Assembly: GCA_019308525.1 (NCBI GenBank) | Contig: JAFDIC010000164.1 | Span: 1-8,134, forward strand | From: Deltaproteobacteria bacterium | Lineage (GTDB): Bacteria > Desulfobacterota > DSM-4660 > Desulfatiglandales > HGW-15 | Length of the DNA stretch: 8,134 nt | Direction: 5' to 3' | Part shown: one piece after another, positions 5,026 through 8,134 of the stretch | Numbering within the stretch: the first letter of the stretch is position 1 | Layout: each line of letters starts with the position of its first letter | Position numbers and translations under genes: made by a program | The notes under the pieces: model-generated | Databases searched by the model: none | Seen by the model: only the letters and a program-made list of their open reading frames with translations | What the model was told of the DNA's origin: nothing

Positions 5026-6351
5026 ATGTTCGACTCCCTTGCAGAAAAACTGAACACTACGTTCAAGAGGCTAAAGGGCCACGGGGTACTCAACGAAAAA
5101 AATATCAACGAGGCCCTGAAGGAGGTTCGCCTCGCCCTGCTGGAGGCGGACGTAAACTACAAGGTAGTAAAGAGGTTCATTGAAGAGATCAGAAACCGGG
5201 CCCTGGGCAAGGAGGTCTTGCAGAGTCTGACCCCGGGGCAGCAGGTGGTGAAAATCGTAAATGAGGAGTTGGCCCGCCTCATGGGCGGCGAAAGACAGGA
5301 CCTTCAGCTTGGTGGAAGGCCTCCTTTCAAGATAATGCTCGTCGGGTTACAGGGGAGCGGCAAGACTACGACTGCGGGAAAGCTCGCGTTGTATCTCAAG
5401 AAGAGGGGCAGAAAACCGTTTCTTGTGCCAGCCGACGTGTACAGGCCTGCGGCCATAGAGCAGCTCAACAAGCTGGGCTCCCAGTTGGGCGTGCCCGTAT
5501 ATGGCCCTGGTGAAGGCCTCGGTCCGGAGGAAATATGCACCGAGGCCCTGTTGAGGGCGGGTGGCGTCGGGGCGGACGTGTTGCTGTTGGATACGGCGGG
5601 GCGTCTTCACATCGACGAAGAACTGAGGGGGGAATTGGTCAGGATCAAGGAGAATATCCACCCTACGGAGATACTCCTGGTGGCTGACGCCATGACAGGG
5701 CAGGATGCCGTCAATGTGGCGCAGCAATTCAACCAGCTCCTTGACCTAACCGGGGTGATTCTTACCAAGATGGAGGGAGATGCAAGGGGGGGCGCTGCCC
5801 TTTCCCTGAAGGCCGTAACCGGCAAACCCATCAAGTTTGTCGGTGTCGGAGAAAAACTGGACGCCTTAGAGCCCTTTTTCCCTGACAGGATGGCTTCGAG
5901 AATCCTGGGCATGGGAGATGTGTTGACGCTTATTGAGAAGGCCCAGGCTGAGTTTGATCAAGAACAGGCCGTCAAGCTCGAAAAGAAGCTGAAAAAACGC
6001 GAGTTTGACCTCGAGGACTTCCAGGCCCAATTGAGGCAGATGAAAAAGCTGGGCTCCCTGGAACAGATCTTGAGTATGCTGCCCGGGATGGGCCAGATCA
6101 AACAACTGAAGAAACTCAAGCCCGATGAAAGTGAATTGGTAAGGATCGAAGCAATAATAAATTCAATGACAAAGAAGGAGAGACGTAACTACAGGATTAT
6201 CAATGGCAGCAGGAGGAAGCGGATTGCAAAGGGGAGCGGGACCACGGTACAGGACGTCAACAGGCTCCTGAAGAATTTCGCACAGACGAAGAAGATAATG
6301 GAAAAGTTTAGTAAGCAGGGAATGCAGGGCATGCCGTCCCTGTTTCGGTAA
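5026..6351 (+). CDS. ffh: Signal recognition particle GTPase (Ffh/SRP54)
   Basis: The 441-aa Ffh binds SRP RNA and signal sequences and, with FtsY, delivers nascent membrane and secreted proteins to the translocon. The N domain has the ALLEADVN motif (residues 37-44). The G domain has P-loop GLQGSGKTT (107-115), DVYRPAAIEQL (137-147), DTAGR (189-193), TKMEGDARGG (247-256) and GVGEKLDALEPFFPDRMASRILGMGD in 273-298. The M domain carries MLPGMGQ (351-357) and the SRP-RNA-binding segment INGSRRKRIAKGSG (392-405), followed by a Met/Lys-rich tail. The length is usual for the family. The ATG at 5026 gives the standard MFDSL N-terminus, and GAAGGG lies 11 nt upstream. One oddity is that the G4 motif is TKME rather than TKxD. 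It is the first gene of the conserved ffh-rpsP-khpA-rimM-trmD cluster. Confidence 0.98.
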   Translation: MFDSLAEKLNTTFKRLKGHGVLNEKNINEALKEVRLALLEADVNYKVVKRFIEEIRNRALGKEVLQSLTPGQQVVKIVNEELARLMGGERQDLQLGGRPPFKIMLVGLQGSGKTTTAGKLALYLKKRGRKPFLVPADVYRPAAIEQLNKLGSQLGVPVYGPGEGLGPEEICTEALLRAGGVGADVLLLDTAGRLHIDEELRGELVRIKENIHPTEILLVADAMTGQDAVNVAQQFNQLLDLTGVILTKMEGDARGGAALSLKAVTGKPIKFVGVGEKLDALEPFFPDRMASRILGMGDVLTLIEKAQAEFDQEQAVKLEKKLKKREFDLEDFQAQLRQMKKLGSLEQILSMLPGMGQIKQLKKLKPDESELVRIEAIINSMTKKERRNYRIINGSRRKRIAKGSGTTVQDVNRLLKNFAQTKKIMEKFSKQGMQGMPSLFR

Positions 6352-6548
6352 GCACGTGATTCTCGCGAGGGTTCATTGCTGCACAAAGGCGCCAGGGAAA
6401 GGAGTAGAAAGAGGGGAAGTTCAACAGATCGGGGCGCCCTGCACTGGGAGATGGAGAATCAACAAGCAGGGCTGGTGCTAATGAACTCATAGGAATTGGG
6501 CTTTTGCGAAGCCATCAATACTCAAGGACAAGGGGGTGATAGTTCTAA
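6352..6548 (+). other. ffh-rpsP intergenic region without a convincing gene
   Basis: This purine-rich stretch contains two GGCGCC palindromes (around 6389 and 6433) but no good terminator or promoter. The frame after the ffh stop stays open for 46 codons to TAG at 6490, but without a start or any recognisable sequence. Near its 3' end lies a solitary copy of the inserted-element end (6494-6517), and then the rpsP ribosome binding site AGGGGGTGAT (6531-6540). Confidence 0.6.
6494..6517. repeat. Solo copy of the MITE terminal repeat upstream of rpsP
   Basis: This segment matches 3845-3869, the right end of the inserted element, at 22 of 25 aligned positions with two substitutions and one single-base gap (AATTGG-CTTTT-CGAAGCCATCA). 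No second inverted end and no internal hairpin like that of the full element was found between ffh and this site. It looks like a decayed or partially deleted copy. Confidence 0.55.
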
Positions 6549-6791
6549 ATGGCAGTGCGAATAAGACTAACCAGGATGGGGACAAAGAAGAAGCCGTTCT
6601 ATCGGATGGTGGCAGCCGATTCAGAAGCTCCACGCGATGGAAAGTTTTTGGAAATCTTGGGGACGTATGACCCCACCATGGATCCGGCTCAGGTAACTAT
6701 CCACAAAGAGAAGGTCGAAGCCTGGTTGAAGAAGGGTGCCACGGTTTCGGAACCAGCAAGGGCCATACTGAAGAAAGAAGGGTTAATCTAG
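6549..6791 (+). CDS. rpsP: 30S ribosomal protein S16
   Basis: The 80-aa S16 is a primary-assembly protein of the 30S subunit that binds the 5' domain of 16S rRNA. The N-terminus [20 protein letters not shown] and the following [19 protein letters not shown] are diagnostic for the family. The conserved helix [15 protein letters not shown] follows, with a short tail, and the length is normal. The ATG at 6549 has a near-ideal extended Shine-Dalgarno AGGGGGTGAT (6531-6540). The first khpA start candidate, ATG at 6839, is 47 nt downstream, consistent with one transcript. Confidence 0.98.
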   Translation: MAVRIRLTRMGTKKKPFYRMVAADSEAPRDGKFLEILGTYDPTMDPAQVTIHKEKVEAWLKKGATVSEPARAILKKEGLI

Positions 6792-6859
6792 GGGGTTTGT
6801 TCAAGGACAATTTCATCGGATGCACCGGGGGTGATCTCATGAATGGAGGAGCAATGGAG

Positions 6860-7090
6860 ATGAAGGACTTGATCGCATACATAGCAAAGGCGTTGGTGGA
6901 CAAGCCGGAAGAGGTCGTAGTAACTGAGATCGAAGGCGAGCAGACATCCGTTATAGAGTTGAAGGTTGCCAAGGAGGACCTCGGGAAGGTCATTGGCAAA
7001 CAGGGAAGAACCGCAAGGGCAATGAGAACTATCCTCAGTGCTGCTTCAACAAAGATCAACAAGAGGTCAGTGCTGGAGATTATTGAGTAA
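6860..7090 (+). CDS. khpA: KH-domain RNA-binding protein KhpA (YlqC family)
   Basis: A 76-aa single-KH-domain RNA-binding protein. In Gram-positives, where it is best studied, it pairs with KhpB and affects cell division and RNA stability. The sequence [18 protein letters not shown] is the usual family N-terminus. The KH core has the GxxG loop in [19 protein letters not shown], and the protein ends KRSVLEIIE. The start is ambiguous. ATG 6860 fits the family length and has GGAGGA (6845-6850) 9 nt upstream. ATG 6854 is too close to that site. ATG 6839 has an excellent GGGGGTGATC site and would add MNGGAME. A still earlier TTG at 6797 is unlikely. The gene lies between rpsP and rimM, its common position. 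Confidence 0.93.
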   Translation: MKDLIAYIAKALVDKPEEVVVTEIEGEQTSVIELKVAKEDLGKVIGKQGRTARAMRTILSAASTKINKRSVLEIIE

Positions 7091-7092
7091 CC

Positions 7093-7629
7093 TTGAACGA
7101 GGTTTCTCCCGAAGAATTGCTGCTTGTGGGAAAGGTCTTGCGGCCCCACGGGCTGGAAGGAAAGCTTCGAATCTTATCCTACGCGGAATCTCCGAAGTCT
7201 TTCTTGAGGCCCGGCACGGTCATACTGAAGACGGAAAAGGGGGTCTCGCGCGAATTCAGGGTATCCTCTGTAAAGCCACACAAGAACGTGCTTCTGCTGA
7301 AGCTAGAGGATCTTAACTCCCCGGAAGAGGCCGAAGAGTACAGGGGGGCGGGTATTTACATCAGGAAGTCCCTCCTTGTCCGTGACGGAGAGGACGAGTT
7401 CTTTTGGCATGAGATCATCGGCCTCCAAGTTTATCTGAATTCAGGTGAGTACGTCGGTGAAATCAGGGAAATCTTCCGTACCGGGAGCAACGACATTTAT
7501 GTGGCGAGAAAAGGGGGAAAAGAAACGCTGATTCCTGCCATTCATGACGTTGTCCAAGAGATTGACCTTGTGGCAAGGAAAATGATCATCAACCCATTGG
7601 AGGGGTTACTGGACATAAATGAGGTTTGA
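7093..7629 (+). CDS. rimM: Ribosome maturation factor RimM
   Basis: The 178-aa RimM binds S19 and assists maturation of the 30S head. The N-terminal beta-barrel begins [19 protein letters not shown]. The C-terminal PRC-barrel has [11 protein letters not shown], a [10 protein letters not shown] block, the LIPAI..VV..ID loop and the closing PLEGLLD. The length is normal. The start is TTG at 7093, two bases after the khpA stop, with GGAGAT 12 nt upstream. Near-contiguity with khpA suggests translational coupling. A GTG at 7126 is an alternative start but would cut into the conserved first strand. The 3' end overlaps trmD by 11 nt. Confidence 0.96.
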   Translation: MNEVSPEELLLVGKVLRPHGLEGKLRILSYAESPKSFLRPGTVILKTEKGVSREFRVSSVKPHKNVLLLKLEDLNSPEEAEEYRGAGIYIRKSLLVRDGEDEFFWHEIIGLQVYLNSGEYVGEIREIFRTGSNDIYVARKGGKETLIPAIHDVVQEIDLVARKMIINPLEGLLDINEV

Positions 7630-8134
7630 TATCCTTACTCTTTTTCCAGAACTTTTCACCTCCTTTCTTAGGACAGGTATATTGGGCAGGGCCATCAACA
7701 AAGGGCTGGTGGAAGTGAGGCTCACGGATATCAGGGATTTTGCCAGGGGACCACACCGAGTTACCGATGACCGCCCTTACGGAGGAGGGGACGGCATGGT
7801 CATGAAGCCCGGCCCCATTTACAGGGCCCTGGAGTCCGTAGACAGGATCGAGGAAGGATCAACAGTGATCCTGTTGACCCCGCAAGGGAGATTGTACGAT
7901 CAGTCCATGGCATGGGATCTCTCGAGGCTGAAACAGTTGGTCCTCATTTGTGGCCGATATGAGGGGGTTGACGAGAGGATAAGGGAAAGCTGTGTGGACT
8001 TGGAAATCTCCATAGGTGACTATGTGTTGAGCGGCGGAGAATTGGCCGCCATGGTCATAATAGACACGGTCAGCCGGCTTGTACCTGGCGTCCTGGGCGG
8101 AGAAATGTCCAACCGCTGTGAATCCTTTGAAGAC
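7619..8134 (+). CDS. trmD: tRNA (guanine-N1)-methyltransferase TrmD, 5' part
   Basis: TrmD is a SPOUT-class, dimeric, S-adenosylmethionine-dependent enzyme that makes m1G at position 37 of tRNAs and so prevents +1 frameshifting. The first 172 codons are present and the gene runs off the window end. Starting at [13 protein letters not shown], the motifs are [19 protein letters not shown] (46-64), LTPQGR (86-91), and the trefoil-knot segments [11 protein letters not shown] (111-121) and [15 protein letters not shown] (131-145), followed by SRLVPGVLG. Family length is about 240-250 aa, so roughly a third, mainly the C-terminal tRNA-binding domain, lies outside. The ATG lies within the end of rimM, with GGAGGGG (7599-7605) as a probable ribosome binding site. 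In related genomes rplS usually follows. Confidence 0.97.
   Translation, partial: MRFDILTLFPELFTSFLRTGILGRAINKGLVEVRLTDIRDFARGPHRVTDDRPYGGGDGMVMKPGPIYRALESVDRIEEGSTVILLTPQGRLYDQSMAWDLSRLKQLVLICGRYEGVDERIRESCVDLEISIGDYVLSGGELAAMVIIDTVSRLVPGVLGGEMSNRCESFED

Noticed and set aside
6352..6492. Open frame of 46 codons directly after and in frame with the ffh stop codon, a possible read-through extension.
   Set aside because: No conserved sequence, no start with a ribosome binding site, and an open stretch of this length is expected by chance in GC-rich DNA.
6797..6859. TTG start at 6797 for khpA.
   Set aside because: The added residues do not fit the family N-terminus, and the downstream ATG codons have much better ribosome binding sites.

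Overview
This window looks like chromosomal DNA of an anaerobic, deltaproteobacterial-type bacterium, most likely Desulfobacterota (inference). The evidence is the ffh-rpsP-khpA-rimM-trmD gene order, heavy use of AGG for arginine, strong GGGGGTGAT-type ribosome binding sites, and a short inverted-repeat element of a kind I associate with that phylum. No rRNA, tRNA, CRISPR array or phage gene was seen.

Layout. 1-1331 (+): 3' part of recN, a DNA-repair SMC-like ATPase whose start lies outside the window. 1396-2352 (-): a lipoprotein of unknown role, convergent with recN. 2528-2809 (-): acylphosphatase. 2920-3711 (-): a stand-alone, catalytically degraded copy of the adenylation domain of NAD-dependent DNA ligase. 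3709-3875: a 151-bp MITE-like element flanked by a perfect 8-bp direct repeat. 3867-4625 (-): a nucleoside phosphorylase/nucleosidase family protein with a good promoter upstream. 4626-5025: a divergent intergenic region with promoters for both sides and a possible 55-codon ORF. 5026-8134 (+): ffh, rpsP, khpA, rimM and the 5' part of trmD, a translation, ribosome-assembly and protein-targeting operon.

The housekeeping operon is conventional. Ffh is the SRP GTPase, S16 a small-subunit protein, KhpA an RNA-binding KH protein, RimM a 30S maturation factor and TrmD the tRNA m1G37 methyltransferase. The rimM and trmD genes overlap, so they are probably translationally coupled.

The unusual part is the minus-strand set nucleosidase, pseudo-ligase, acylphosphatase. 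Removing the inserted element and one copy of its target duplication makes the nucleosidase stop and the ligase-like start overlap as ATGA. At the other end, the ligase-like frame appears to have lost one base at a T run. In the shifted frame it would run on to a TAA three bases before the acylphosphatase start. The three genes therefore look like a formerly tight operon interrupted by a mobile element and a frameshift. Four of the five adenylation-site residues I checked in the ligase-like protein are replaced, so it is either a decaying pseudogene or a non-catalytic nucleotide-binding protein.
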